Positions 22,401-33,000 of a DNA stretch of 64,000 bases are shown piece after piece. Location: positions 176,384 through 240,383 of the forward strand of contig CAJTMR010000001.1 of NCBI GenBank assembly GCA_910577325.1. Reading direction: 5' to 3'. Positions within the stretch are counted from its first letter, which is position 1. Each line of letters starts with the position of its first letter. A model generated the notes under the pieces. The model did no database searches. It was not told where the DNA came from and saw only the letters and a program-made list of their open reading frames with translations. The position numbers and the translations under genes were made by a program. Source of the stretch: an uncultured Parabacteroides sp. GTDB lineage: Bacteria > Bacteroidota > Bacteroidia > Bacteroidales > Tannerellaceae.

Positions 22401-24291
22401 CCGTTTCCCGAATACGGCTAATCAGGTCTTGTTTCTCCGGAAACCCGGCAAGACGCTCTTCGATTACTTGAACGATCCGGTCGGCACTCTCCAGCGTGCT
22501 GCCGGCCGGCATCGTCACATAAATGCTGAAACGATCACTCTCCACCTCTTTCCTGTTCTGGATATTCAGGGAGATAGAGAGAATCAAACAAAGGAACAGC
22601 AAAATGACGGCTCCGAATATCGTCATTCCCGGATTCCTCATACAAGTCTTCAACAATACCAGATAGATCTGTACCGGTCGCTGAGTAACAGACACTTTTT
22701 CGTAAAAGACCGTGCTTCTGTTTCCGCGTTCGACGTAAGTTCGCATCAATTCGAACCATTTACAGAACCTGTTGAAACTGCCTGCCATTTCGCGGCCTCG
22801 CGTTTGACCTGGGGACAGAGGAGTACGACACAGCACAGTATAAGTAGCCATCGGGATAAAAAGGAGGGCGACAGCAAGGGAGATCAGAAGCGTCGAGATG
22901 ATGGAAACGCCAATATGGTGTCCCATCAACTTAATCAAAAAATTATCGGAAAAGACGAAAGGGAGGAAGACCGTGACCGTCGTCAAAGTGGCAGCGAGGA
23001 TAGAACGCCAAACCTCTCTCGTCCCTTGTGTCACAGAACGTTCAGGTGTATTTCCGGTAGCAGAAAGACGGTAAATGTTCTCCAAGACCACCACACTATT
23101 GTCCAGCAACATACCAATCGCCAACGCCATACCGACCAACGTAAGACTGTTGATCGTAATCCCTACCCCATAAAAGAAATTAAACGCTGTATAAATAGAG
23201 ATCGGGATAGATAGAGCGATGAAAAACACCAGCCGGAAGTTCTTCAGGAAAAGCCAGAGGATGACAACGGCAAGCAAGCCACCTACAAAAGCGAGATGGA
23301 TAATCTGGTTGATGTTATCCTCCATCGTCTCCGCCTGGTTATTTTCGACCACGATCGAGAGATCGAGCGGGGCCAGTTGCTCGTTCAGGCGATCAATCAC
23401 TTCGACCGTACGATGAGAGAGCTGAATCAGATTGGCCTGCGAGTCGGCAAGCAGGGAGACGGAGACGGCATCTTTGCCGTTGATCCGGCTATAACTTGTC
23501 TCCTCTTTCATATCAAAGAAAACAGTGGCGATGTCTTTTAGCAGAACGGGACCAGGAGCAACAACGATATTTTCGAGGTCGGAAACTTGAGTATAAGGCG
23601 AGTTGACATGGACGAAGTATTTCCCATCCGGCTCGTTTGTATAGCCGACGAACGCTTTCTCCTGCGTATTCTGCGTCAGCAGGCTGCTGATACCGGAAGG
23701 AGTCAGGTTAAGGGCTTTGCAAGCATCAGGATCAAGCTGCACCTCAATAGCCTTCTCACGCCCGCCGTAGATATTGACGGAAGCGATACCATCTATGTTT
23801 TCCAAATCAGGGCGTATCTCCTTCTCTACCAAATTACGGACCCGGTCCGTACCACCTGACCCGCGCACCTGAAGCGACATGAAGCCTCCGGTAAGCATCG
23901 AAACGTCAACCTTTTGCACCTGTACCGTAAAACCTTCGGGAAGCGAAGAGGCGGTCTCATTGATTTTTTCCTGCAACTTCAGAACAGTTATCTTGAAGTT
24001 GACATTCGGCTTGAAATCAATCCTGATGGAAGACTGACGGCTATCGACCTGAGATTCGATCTGTTCTATTCCGCCTATAGTTCCAATGGCTCCTTCGAGA
24101 GGAATCACAACCTCCGACTCCACATACGACGGATCCATATCCTGCGCCGAGGTAACCTGCACGAACAGCATCGGAAGTTCCGCATTAGGCAACAACTCAA
24201 CCGGTAACTGCTTGTACGACACGTAACCCAATCCTGTCAAAGCAATAAACAGCATACAGATCGCAATCCTCCTATGTAGTAAAAAATTCAT
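19474..24291 (-). CDS. RND efflux permease fused to an ABC ATPase
   Basis: 1605 residues, against about 1040 for normal RND pumps. Residues 1 to about 1080 are a complete HAE1-type RND protein: start FLLHRRIAICMLFIAL, TM4 relay motif GMLLDNSVVVLEN, and the second half with GVVVNNGIILIDYANILRR. From about 1082 come hydrophobic segments, then ISVRNLVKIY (about 1145-1154), which matches the first strand and A-loop of the standalone ATPase in this operon (ISIRNLNKVY), then about 170 extra residues with around four membrane segments, then FKALRGVSFEIRTG and the Walker A GPNGAGKST (1351-1359), signature SFSGGMKQR, Walker B RILVVDEPTAGLD and switch His (STHI). The ABC part is most like the operon's own ATPase. 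No frameshift joins the parts: it is one open frame. It overlaps the upstream RND gene by 4 bp. Confidence 0.9.
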   Translation of the reverse strand: MNFLLHRRIAICMLFIALTGLGYVSYKQLPVELLPNAELPMLFVQVTSAQDMDPSYVESEVVIPLEGAIGTIGGIEQIESQVDSRQSSIRIDFKPNVNFKITVLKLQEKINETASSLPEGFTVQVQKVDVSMLTGGFMSLQVRGSGGTDRVRNLVEKEIRPDLENIDGIASVNIYGGREKAIEVQLDPDACKALNLTPSGISSLLTQNTQEKAFVGYTNEPDGKYFVHVNSPYTQVSDLENIVVAPGPVLLKDIATVFFDMKEETSYSRINGKDAVSVSLLADSQANLIQLSHRTVEVIDRLNEQLAPLDLSIVVENNQAETMEDNINQIIHLAFVGGLLAVVILWLFLKNFRLVFFIALSIPISIYTAFNFFYGVGITINSLTLVGMALAIGMLLDNSVVVLENIYRLSATGNTPERSVTQGTREVWRSILAATLTTVTVFLPFVFSDNFLIKLMGHHIGVSIISTLLISLAVALLFIPMATYTVLCRTPLSPGQTRGREMAGSFNRFCKWFELMRTYVERGNRSTVFYEKVSVTQRPVQIYLVLLKTCMRNPGMTIFGAVILLFLCLILSISLNIQNRKEVESDRFSIYVTMPAGSTLESADRIVQVIEERLAGFPEKQDLISRIRETDAELTFVLKENYRQIGKRNIADIKSDVQTRFRAINGAEISLSEAGGGGSRGGSGSGDMMGGMGNFMRLLGIGENRERIVIKGSDFDLMQRVAEDFRYYLDEQEFIRNTHVSYSRRQPEIRLGFDPILLTSYDISRQNIASGLMSLNPEISSGTSFKVGEDTYDIIIRNRTSRMEEEEEAGKNRDRTVDDLREVRIPSASGGLHRLEDIASVNYGRGRARITRVNQDKQIELFYSFSHDVEESKDLLEGYRSDIDQLVSGYNLPSGVVVEVFHEEDMFADFKFLLFAAFILIFMILASVFESFATPFVLLFSIPLAAIGSLLALLLTGNSLLNNANVMIGFLILLGVVVNNGIILIDYANILRRCGYRRNRALMTAGLSRIRPILITSVTTIVAMLPMAMGNSEYAGAIGAPFAITVIGGLSFSALLTLILIPTVCMGLENTLQWYRNLSSKVWVLHGLLFVTGAGCIWLYGGSLLWQAVYVVVLLAGIPGVTYFMQASLRRARSKVIDPEADIRISVRNLVKIYDWPGRVSRQWRSGLLIRRRLGIDGEYRSLKDFVNVSWQFALLGFGIWFTWFFVGNRLWIFLLSFILYAAALYLWRKVREYLYGRFVGSRIVKYINRIIFWGLPPLILFGLFRRLDNPNLVGTVGVLWAFCIAVYVTSGYLYEKEINIERVKGRFAGLRRSWFRMVKGIPLIGKHRRPFKALRGVSFEIRTGMFGLLGPNGAGKSTLMRIICGILEQSYGSIWINGLDTRVYREELQSLIGFLPQEFGTYENMSSWEFLDYQAILKGLVDSDLRRERLEYVLRAVHMYDRKDEKIGSFSGGMKQRIGIALILLHLPRILVVDEPTAGLDPRERIRFRNLLVELSKDRIVIFSTHIIEDISSSCSQVVVINKGSLKYFGDPVNMVGMATGKVWQFDIDKAEFEQALDKSRIVNHIQKDDRIRVRYLSTASPYDGAVLVEPNLEDAYLCLLKGL

Positions 24292-27200
24292 CTTCCTCTT
24301 TTCATTTTTTCAAATACATAATATACGCACGGGATTACCATCAAACTCATGACGGTCGAAGTCACCAACCCGCCGATCACCGCGATCGCCATGGGTGAAC
24401 GAAGCGAAGCACCTTCTCCAAAACCGAATGTCATCGGCAAAAGGGCGAGAATCGTCGTGAGCGTCGTCATCAGAATCGGACGGATACGCTGCTGGCCGGA
24501 TTCCACGATGGCATCCGTCAGCTCCATCCCGGACTGCTTCAACTGGTTGATTCGGTCGACCAGGATAATCGAGTTATTCACTGCAATACCGACCAGCATT
24601 ACGATGCCGATCACTCCCATCATGTTAATCGTCGTCCCCGTCAGGAAGAACAGTAAGATTGCTCCTACCACCGCTAACGGAATCGTCAGCAGAATCGTGA
24701 AAGGATGCAACAGCGACTCGAACTGCGAAGAAAGAACCATATAGACCAATATCACCGAAAGGAGCAAGGCGAACATCAAACTGTTCATGGACTCCTGGCG
24801 CTTCTCCTCCTCACCGGTAACAGTAATCGAGTAATTGGGTGGCAAGTCTATATCTTTTACGGCCAGACGTATCTCATCAGCAACCTTGTCGAGCGAATAA
24901 CCTGTATCGAGGTTGGCCGCCACCTTGCTAATACGGTTCTGCCCACGCCGGAAGATTTCCTTCGGAGCCTGAGAACGAGTAATCACGGCGATCTCCCGCA
25001 AGCGGAACTCTTTCTCGCCACTTCGTATGACAAGCCCGCCAAGATCGTGCAAGGTGATATCGGGAACCTTGATCAGGATATCCCGCATTTCCCCACGGTA
25101 CTCCATCTTACCGGATTCAAGACCGTTAAGCTGCTGCTTCAACTGCTCAATAACAGTCGATACACTGACATTATGAATGCCGGCAACCGTACGATCGACG
25201 GAGATCGTTACCTCCGGAGCGCCATCCTCGATGGACGACCGGACATTATATATTCCGGGAATACCGGTTATCCGTTCCATTACTTCACCGGTGAGCACGC
25301 CGATCTCGTCCAGTTCCTCACCCTTCACCTCGACTACGATAGGGACTCCTTCACTGCCCGAAAGGGTATTAAGGAGATTATCTTCCTGTTTCATTGCTAC
25401 TTCCAGCCCTTCAATATTTTCGGTCATCCGGACAAACTGTGCCATCACCTCTTCGGGCGAAACCGGACAAGAAGGAGAAAGAATCACTTTCATGACAGCA
25501 GTGTTCTCACCTTCGAATATATCATTCTCCGAACCACTGCCCGATCCGACATGGCTGTAGATCGTACACAAAGAGTCCTGTGAGATAGTACACATCAGCT
25601 CCTCCAAATTTCCGACAGCCGAAGCGGTACGTTCCAACGGAGTCCCTTCCGGTAACTTGATAACGGCAGAGAAAGCTTTACTCTCCGCCCTCGGCATAAA
25701 CTCCGTACCGATAAACGGAACCAGAACTACCGCCAACACCAACAACATCAGAGCACAAACAATCACTACCCAACAGCGGTGGAGCAGGATGCGCAACAAA
25801 GGACCGTAACCAGTAATCCGGATACCTTGTCCCCACGCCTGACGCGAAGACACAGATGAACTGATACCATCATTGCTACTCTCTTTATGATCCCGCCTCA
25901 AACACGGGAAGGGATTGGGACGTCCGGATATCCGATCGTACAACATCGGGATCACCAATATAGCCACAAACAACGACGATACCAACGAGAACGTTACTGT
26001 CCAAGCCTGATCCTTAAACAACTCTCCGGAAGCACCATGCAGGTAGACAATCGGCAGGAAGACGACAATCGTCGTCAATGTCGAGGCAATGACCGCACCA
26101 GCCACCTCTGAAGTTCCCGTTATGGCGGCCTCTCGTACTGCCATCCCTTTCTCCTGATTACGGAAAATGCTTTCGATCACTACGATCGCATTATCCACCA
26201 GCATACCGGCTCCGAGAGCCAATCCGCCGAGTGTCATGATATTCAGCGTAAGATGATTAAAGAACATCAGATTGAAAGTGGCGACAATGGAAATCGGAAT
26301 AGCCAGACTGACAATCAGCGTCGTCCCCAAGCGGCGAAGAAAGACAAACAAGATAACCACTGCAAGAATGATCCCCAAGACGGCACTGCTCTTCACCTCT
26401 CCGATCGCATTCTTGATAAAGGTTCCCTGATTCGTGATCACCTGAAAACGATAGCCGGGTAGTGCCTGCTCGATAACCGCCAACTGACGAATCACACCAT
26501 CGACAACCTTCACCGTATTGAAACGCATTTCCTTATAAACGGACAACCCGATACTGCGCTGGCCATTGATCCGGACAATATTTTCCGGACGGGCATTCTC
26601 GAAGTGGACGGTAGCGACTTCACGCAGGAAAATCGGAGCTTTGTCCGTAGATGACGAAACAGCCGTACCTGCCCCCCCCGGAGTTGTTGTTCCGTTTGTC
26701 TCGGCCGTAACCGGCTTGTAACCGACAATCAGATTCTCAAAATCACTCTCCACCGCGAACAAACTCGAACTCTTGACCAAGTATTGCAACCCCAACTCAC
26801 TGACACGACCGCCAGATATGCTTTGGTTATTCGCCTCTATCTTAGAAGATATATCATTTACCGTCAACTTAAAGGCATCCAGTTTATAAGGGTCCGTACG
26901 AATTATCAGAGAACTGACCTCGTCACCCGACAACATAACATCTGCAACTCCTTCCAAACGAATCAACTCGTTACGGATATAGCTATCTGCCACCTTTCGA
27001 AGTTCCGCCATATCGGTAATACTACGATGCGAAAGCCCGACTAAGATAACGGGAGACTGGTTCGGATCATGCTGCGTGATCTTAAGCTCGGTGATATCCT
27101 TGTTCTGGGAAAAAGGATTCATGGCTTTCTGCAAGTCGAGAAAAGCCTCGTCCATATCTTTCTTCCAAGTGTACTCGACCGTGATACGAGCGGAACCGGC

Positions 27201-27458
27201 ACGAATTACGGATGACACTTGCGTTACGTCACTTTGCCGGATCGCCATCGATTCCATGTTCTTAACAAACTGCTTTTCAATCTCTTCCGGTGGACGTTCG
27301 CCTGCCTTCAGCTCGATAAAGAGGCGGGGATGATTCAGGTCAGGTAACAGATCGACTGCCAACTGATCGTATGAAATCTTGCCTAACAACAAGATTGCCA
27401 GTACCAGCATCCAGATCGTAACCGGTTTGCTTACCGCAAATTTGATAATACTTTTCAT
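24288..27458 (-). CDS. RND efflux transporter permease
   Basis: 1056 residues, normal RND length. Inner-membrane, proton-driven pump subunit with two 6-TM halves and two periplasmic loops. N-terminus VSKPVTIWMLVLAILLLG; TM4 motif GMLVDNAIVVIES keeps one Asp of the AcrB pair, and at the AcrB Lys940 position it has Asn (IAVNNSIILVDRINQL), which is usual in this Bacteroidota/Firmicutes branch. It overlaps the adaptor gene by 4 bp upstream and the fused RND-ABC gene by 4 bp downstream. Two RND genes with one adaptor resemble the MdtABC arrangement and may form a mixed trimer. A G8 run in the coding strand (26672-26679) encodes a Gly-Thr-Ser-rich loop near residue 260. Confidence 0.93.
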   Translation of the reverse strand: MKSIIKFAVSKPVTIWMLVLAILLLGKISYDQLAVDLLPDLNHPRLFIELKAGERPPEEIEKQFVKNMESMAIRQSDVTQVSSVIRAGSARITVEYTWKKDMDEAFLDLQKAMNPFSQNKDITELKITQHDPNQSPVILVGLSHRSITDMAELRKVADSYIRNELIRLEGVADVMLSGDEVSSLIIRTDPYKLDAFKLTVNDISSKIEANNQSISGGRVSELGLQYLVKSSSLFAVESDFENLIVGYKPVTAETNGTTTPGGAGTAVSSSTDKAPIFLREVATVHFENARPENIVRINGQRSIGLSVYKEMRFNTVKVVDGVIRQLAVIEQALPGYRFQVITNQGTFIKNAIGEVKSSAVLGIILAVVILFVFLRRLGTTLIVSLAIPISIVATFNLMFFNHLTLNIMTLGGLALGAGMLVDNAIVVIESIFRNQEKGMAVREAAITGTSEVAGAVIASTLTTIVVFLPIVYLHGASGELFKDQAWTVTFSLVSSLFVAILVIPMLYDRISGRPNPFPCLRRDHKESSNDGISSSVSSRQAWGQGIRITGYGPLLRILLHRCWVVIVCALMLLVLAVVLVPFIGTEFMPRAESKAFSAVIKLPEGTPLERTASAVGNLEELMCTISQDSLCTIYSHVGSGSGSENDIFEGENTAVMKVILSPSCPVSPEEVMAQFVRMTENIEGLEVAMKQEDNLLNTLSGSEGVPIVVEVKGEELDEIGVLTGEVMERITGIPGIYNVRSSIEDGAPEVTISVDRTVAGIHNVSVSTVIEQLKQQLNGLESGKMEYRGEMRDILIKVPDITLHDLGGLVIRSGEKEFRLREIAVITRSQAPKEIFRRGQNRISKVAANLDTGYSLDKVADEIRLAVKDIDLPPNYSITVTGEEEKRQESMNSLMFALLLSVILVYMVLSSQFESLLHPFTILLTIPLAVVGAILLFFLTGTTINMMGVIGIVMLVGIAVNNSIILVDRINQLKQSGMELTDAIVESGQQRIRPILMTTLTTILALLPMTFGFGEGASLRSPMAIAVIGGLVTSTVMSLMVIPCVYYVFEKMKRGR

Positions 27459-28513
27459 TTCTGAACCTTTACCTTTACATTCTCTTTCAATGTCTCGAAA
27501 CCTTTCACCACCAGATTATCGTTTTCTTTCAACCCTTCCAATACCTGAATGTTCTTTTCGTCCTCCAGTCCAGTCTTGAGTTCGCGGAACAAAGCCGTGT
27601 TTTTCTCAATGATATAAACATATTTGGCACGGCGGTTGGACTGAATCACATCTTTCGGTATGATGATGGTACTGTCCGCCTTGTTCACCACGATATCGGC
27701 TTTGACGAACATACCGGGACGAAGCTTCAATCCATCGTTCTGGATCAGTATTTTCCCTTTGAAAGTACGGGTTTCGGAACTGATGGCCGGCGACAGTTCA
27801 CTAATCATTCCCCGAATCGTATCTCCGGGCAACGTATAATGGGTGATATAAACCGGCTGATCCGCTTTCACGTACCCGATAGCACTTTCCGGCAAATTGA
27901 TATCCATGTACATACGACCATAATCCATAATGCCGACTACCGGTTTCCCCTGTTCAATACGGACATCGGACGTGTAATGAGGCAAGTCTACAATCACGCC
28001 GTCAAAAGGTGCTTTGACATTCATCTTCTCCAGATCTAACTTTCCGTTCTCATAGTCGTAACGGGCGTTCGTCACTTTCACTTCCGTATTACGCATTTCG
28101 CTAAGCGTCACACCGCCTTTCTCATAAAGAGCTTTCTGCTTCACCTGTTCCTGTTCAGCTATTTCGAGGCTCAACTCTTTGGCGTCGATAGCGATGCCAT
28201 TCTCGTATTCCCGGTCTTCCAAACGGACGATCAGTTGCCCTTTATGAACGGCATCACCCAGTTTAAAAGGCTTGCCTGTACGGGGATTGGTTTGCAACTT
28301 ATAAAGGCCGCTCACTTCGGTATTGAGCGTTACCCCGTAGGTCGGCTGTGCCGTCCCGGTCGTATTGACCAACTTGCTGATCGATCCTTTCTTCAATTCC
28401 ATCACCGACACAGGTGTAGCAATATCATTCTGCGTATTTTTTGGCTGATTATTACAACCGGTCGCCAACAAGACAAACAATAAGAGAGATGTGATTGTAT
28501 ATTTCATATTCAT
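27455..28513 (-). CDS. RND efflux periplasmic adaptor (membrane fusion protein)
   Basis: 352 residues, lipoprotein: lipobox LLATGC (Cys about 20; an ATG at residue 3 is an alternative start). It links the inner-membrane pump to TolC. Seen in order: first beta/lipoyl half-motif, short alpha-helical hairpin (about 110-155, EIAEQEQVKQKALYEKGG), the second lipoyl half with VKAPFDGVIVDL, a beta-barrel domain, and the membrane-proximal domain ending in VVKGFETLKENVKVKV. One bp separates it from the TolC gene upstream and it overlaps the RND gene downstream by 4 bp. Confidence 0.92.
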   Translation of the reverse strand: MNMKYTITSLLLFVLLATGCNNQPKNTQNDIATPVSVMELKKGSISKLVNTTGTAQPTYGVTLNTEVSGLYKLQTNPRTGKPFKLGDAVHKGQLIVRLEDREYENGIAIDAKELSLEIAEQEQVKQKALYEKGGVTLSEMRNTEVKVTNARYDYENGKLDLEKMNVKAPFDGVIVDLPHYTSDVRIEQGKPVVGIMDYGRMYMDINLPESAIGYVKADQPVYITHYTLPGDTIRGMISELSPAISSETRTFKGKILIQNDGLKLRPGMFVKADIVVNKADSTIIIPKDVIQSNRRAKYVYIIEKNTALFRELKTGLEDEKNIQVLEGLKENDNLVVKGFETLKENVKVKVQK

Positions 28514-28514
28514 A

Positions 28515-29990
28515 CTACTTTTTCGTTACTAAATTTTCCATCGGGACAATAGGTACATCATGCTCAAAGTCGTAGAGGGAAAGTATTTTGAGGTTCAACA
28601 ATTCGATCTTATAATTGATAAGCGCCTGCGTATAAGCGATCTTTTTATTCGAAAGCTGAGTTTGGAACTGGTTCATATCCATACCGGTAATATCCCCCTC
28701 CCGGTAACGGGTCAGGTTCAGGTCATAGGTACGCTGCGCATTTGTGACGTTCTGCTCGGCTATCTTTATCTGCGAAAGCAGGTTCTCCAGACTGCGCCAA
28801 GTCTGGCGGATATTCAGTTCGATATTGACTTTGTCTTCATGGAACTCCAACTGATTGATCTTTTGGGCTACTTCCTGCGCCTTGACACGTGCCTTCTTCT
28901 CTCCCCAGTCGAAGATGGGAACACTGAAACTGATGGCGACACGCGGATTCTGTGTCGGATTATTATAAATCTTTTCCAGATGCCGGTTATCACCGATCAA
29001 ACCGAAGGAAAGAGCTATATCTCCCTTGAACTCGTTCAGAGCCTTCGTCTTGATCATATCGAAAGCCAATTCTTTGCTTTCGATCTCACGCTGTCGCAGT
29101 TCCAGACGCGATTCGAGACCATGCCGTATCGCCTTTTCCAGATTCACTTCGACCGGTTTGATCTGCACTTCGGCAAAAACCATGATGTCTTCGTTCAGGT
29201 CCATTCCTAATGTTTGTTTCAACTGATCTTTCGAATTTTCGAGCGATACCAACTGTTCTTCCAGAGAAGAACGTGCGGAAGCGAGGTTCACCTCCGCCTG
29301 AAACAACTCATCACGGGCAGCCAAATCGGCTTCCACCTTATTCTTGATAATCTCGCAACTTTGCTGTGCATTGGTCAATTCCTCCCTGGTAATAGCCAGC
29401 CGGCTTTGTGCCATATAGACGGAATAAAACTGCTGAGTGATATCTTTTTCCGTATTCAACCGTTGCAAGGCGTAGCTGATGTTAGCATTTTCATAATCGT
29501 ATTCGATCTGTTGCAACTCCATCTTACGCTTGTTATAAGTAAAGATGGGCTGCGAGAGTTGCAAGTAGAGGTCGTTACTGAATGCCTTGTTACTGGTCTT
29601 CGTACCGTCGATATTGGAGTTGTTATCCTGCCAACCGAAACGGTTGATCAACGAGAGGACACCATCCGTCCACAAGATCGGCTGATCCACCTGAAACGTT
29701 CCGGTCGCACTGAATCGCTCGTTCGTGTACCATTGAGACAGGCGGTTATCAAAACTGCGGCTTTTACTATAATCCACCGGATTAAGGTTCAACGAGAATT
29801 TCGATTTCAGGGAAGCTCGTTGTGCAACCAAGTTCTGCTGATAACGCTCCAGATTCATGTGGGAACGGCGCAAGGAAGGGCTATGCTCTTCCGCTATATC
29901 CATCGCCTTCTCGATTGTCAAGGAGATCTGTCCCTGTGACGAAACAGACAGCCCCAAGCAAACAACGATCATCAGCATTATCCTTTTCAT
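28515..29990 (-). CDS. TolC family outer membrane efflux protein
   Basis: 491 residues from the ATG at 29990 (MKRIMLMIVVCLGL), preferred over the frame start at 30014 because it yields a clean signal peptide (cut near SSQGQ). It shows the duplicated TolC pattern: long heptad helices separated by beta strands (YLQLSQPIFTYNKRKMEL and VAISFSVPIFDWGEKKARV, the two SxP-IF strand motifs). It forms the outer-membrane channel of the exporter. Co-directional with the rest of the operon: 35 bp after the golvesin-domain gene and 1 bp before the adaptor. Confidence 0.92.
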   Translation of the reverse strand: MKRIMLMIVVCLGLSVSSQGQISLTIEKAMDIAEEHSPSLRRSHMNLERYQQNLVAQRASLKSKFSLNLNPVDYSKSRSFDNRLSQWYTNERFSATGTFQVDQPILWTDGVLSLINRFGWQDNNSNIDGTKTSNKAFSNDLYLQLSQPIFTYNKRKMELQQIEYDYENANISYALQRLNTEKDITQQFYSVYMAQSRLAITREELTNAQQSCEIIKNKVEADLAARDELFQAEVNLASARSSLEEQLVSLENSKDQLKQTLGMDLNEDIMVFAEVQIKPVEVNLEKAIRHGLESRLELRQREIESKELAFDMIKTKALNEFKGDIALSFGLIGDNRHLEKIYNNPTQNPRVAISFSVPIFDWGEKKARVKAQEVAQKINQLEFHEDKVNIELNIRQTWRSLENLLSQIKIAEQNVTNAQRTYDLNLTRYREGDITGMDMNQFQTQLSNKKIAYTQALINYKIELLNLKILSLYDFEHDVPIVPMENLVTKK

Positions 29991-30025
29991 GGTTATTAAA
30001 TTTCTTAGTATCATGTGTTTAACAA

Positions 30026-33000
30026 TTAATATCGTTTTACTATTTTGACCGCATCAGCCGTTACGCTTCGTAGCGCGCACTCGTTCGTCAAGGTGATCCG
30101 GATCGTATCGGAACTGAAATAGTAGACCCCTATAGGCTCCCAGCCTTCATTCGCCTTTTTCAGGTCTATATAAGCATCTTCATTTTCCTCATCATACTCT
30201 ACCTTAAAATGGTATTCCCCGCCAGCTTGTTTATTATATTTCAGTTCATTATCTTTGGAAACATAATAATAGACATCGTATTGTCCGGCAGAAGAGACCG
30301 GAACTTTCCAGGTTGCCGTCTGGCTGCCGTTACCGCTCTTTATCACATAAGCAGACCGGATATAACGGCCATAGTAAGCAGCATTCGTCGTAGCCGTCCA
30401 CTGCAATGGGGCACGCCAAGGAGAAACGCCGGCATATTTGAAAGAGGTATCTTCCACCTTGTCGAGCCACTTAGGCAGAAGCCCGACAACAGCCGGTTCA
30501 GACAAGAAAAAAAGAGAATCTTCATTATCCACAATCATCTCTCCTTCCACTTCGGGAGAAAAGTCCGCAACGATGAAATCGCCTTCGGCATCAACCGCCC
30601 TCTCACGCTCCTCCCGGATATTGGTAACTGGCAGATTCAAGATATTCGGCAGATTACCGGCTATCAGCGTATTCACATCCACCTGGCGAGGCGCTTCCTC
30701 CCAGACCGTTACCAGCAACTTGGTCTGGCGGGCGGCAAGAGGCAGTTTACGGCTCATACGCGGATCGATATTCGGACCATAACCTCCGGCCTGTATATCG
30801 AGTTGAAGCATACCGTCGTAACCGGAATTATTGCTGACCAATTGTTTCAGCACAAAACTCTCCTGTCCCTTGTTAGTTATCTTGGTTACTTCGGGTTGAC
30901 CGATCGTATAGAAAGGAAGAGGCGTCGGACGATCCCATCCGGAAATACCGGCACGGATATCGGACCCGCTGATCATCCCCAACGTATCCAATAGACTTTC
31001 GAATCGCATATTACGAAATTCGTTCCGATCAAGAAGAGCATACAGGGAATCCCGGAACAGGCTTACCCCTATATTCACTTCGGCAGGAGCAAACAAACAA
31101 TATCCTTTCAGGCTGATCGTGTTATTCAATAAATCACGATGTTCCACATCGGACAAAAGTTCCTTAAATGAATACTTCTCCATCAGCAAGTTCGCTTTCT
31201 CGTTATTACTGATCCCGTTTATCTCGCGCTCCCAGCCGTTATTATCAGACTTTTTTTGCAAATAAAGTTCAATCAACCGATTTGTAACGGGCCATTCTGA
31301 AGAATAAATATTATACCGGAAGTTATAAAGTTCGGGAAACAAAAAATACGGATTACTTTGGGAAGAAACCTGGAATTTGCCCCGGTTGCCGGAAGAAAAA
31401 TTATAATTACCTTCTGTTTGCGAAAAAATCCACAGGCAATTGTTCATCACCCGAATCTCCGCCTCTTCCTCGCTGATCTCACGTCCTCCCCATTTCGCCC
31501 ACTTCAACTGGTTTTTCTTTTGCTTGACAAAGTTCATCTGATTGAACATACAGCCCAGTTCAGGAAAAAGAACCATTTCCGGCTGCACCACTTCCTGCGC
31601 TTGCGACCAGGAGCGAACATAGCTGTAGAACTGCGCCGGGACCTCCACTACTGAAAAACGATCGAACGGATAACTCAATTTATACGTACGTTCGAGACTC
31701 TCCCGCAGGTTACGGATCAATCCCGGAATCGTATCGCGGATCGAATCGAATGCCGCTTCATAACCATCGTGCCCCTTTATATGCCAGATGCTATAGAGCG
31801 TACTGTCACATTCCACACTGCTCTGTTCATATTTCCCGATAACCAGGGAAACAGACTGGTAGGGCTTGTTTCCAGATTGCGAAATAGAGACCAGTCCAGA
31901 AAGCGGTTTCACATCCAGCCGAAAACGGCTGAAATAGGTCTGTTGCCAATCGGAACTTTTGTCACTATACCCCGTACCGGGACGCGGATACCAGTAGGTT
32001 TCGGGCGTAAACAGCACATAATCGGGGGTCTGGAAACTATATTTCTTATCGAGCTTTAGCATTTCCTTGTCGTACGGTTGTTGCAGAACCTCCGCCGGGA
32101 TATCCAGATAGCAAAAATCATCCTTTATCCTGCCCTCGTAGCAGACCGAAAGCGAAACGGTATCCCCTTCAGTAATTTCCCTCCCGAAATCCACCGTTAA
32201 AATCTGCTCCTCCCGCTTAAAGTCCAACGGTTTCTCCCCTTCCTTCACCTCTTCCACCCTCAATCCGGGATTCAGACAAAAAGTAAATACCCCCGATGTA
32301 GCAAGAGCCGTCCCCTTCATCCCGACAACGGAACGGATTGTTTCGGGCTTCTGCTCCACCGAAATATCATAGTGGTCAATCGCCATCTTCGGTTCATGGA
32401 CATATTTATTATTGATGCTTGTATACAAAGCACGCATTTCCCCTTCCCTAAGAATCGAACGCACGTGACGGAAACCCGCCGTTCCTGCCAACAAGAACAT
32501 GCAGAACGAAAGGAACAGCAACGGATAATGACTTCTTTCGGCATTCGGCAACCGCTTGAATAGAAAGATCGCAAAGAAAATGAATCCCAAACCGGCAAAG
32601 AAATAAATCGCCCGATGGTTCAAGATCAACTCCAGACTACTGAACCCGACAATCGTCGATTTGAATAATGGCAGGTTATACACCATATAATCGAACAGGT
32701 AGTAGAACTTATCCTGTATATAAAACAACGTCAGACCTATATATCCCAACAACAGGATGAAAGTCAACGCCTGGTTCCTCAACACCAGCATCAGGAAAAT
32801 GGAAAGACCGATAATAAAGATCAGCGTCGGTATGCTGATCAGAAAGAAATATACCGGATAAGCCTGCCAATCGACAGTTATACCGGAAGCCATAAAGTTG
32901 AATACCAATACAATCGTCAATATTAACAGGTTCAGAAGCAGGAACACCCGGAGATTTCCCCATATCTTCCCGACCACATATTCGGCGTTGCTGAGCGGTC

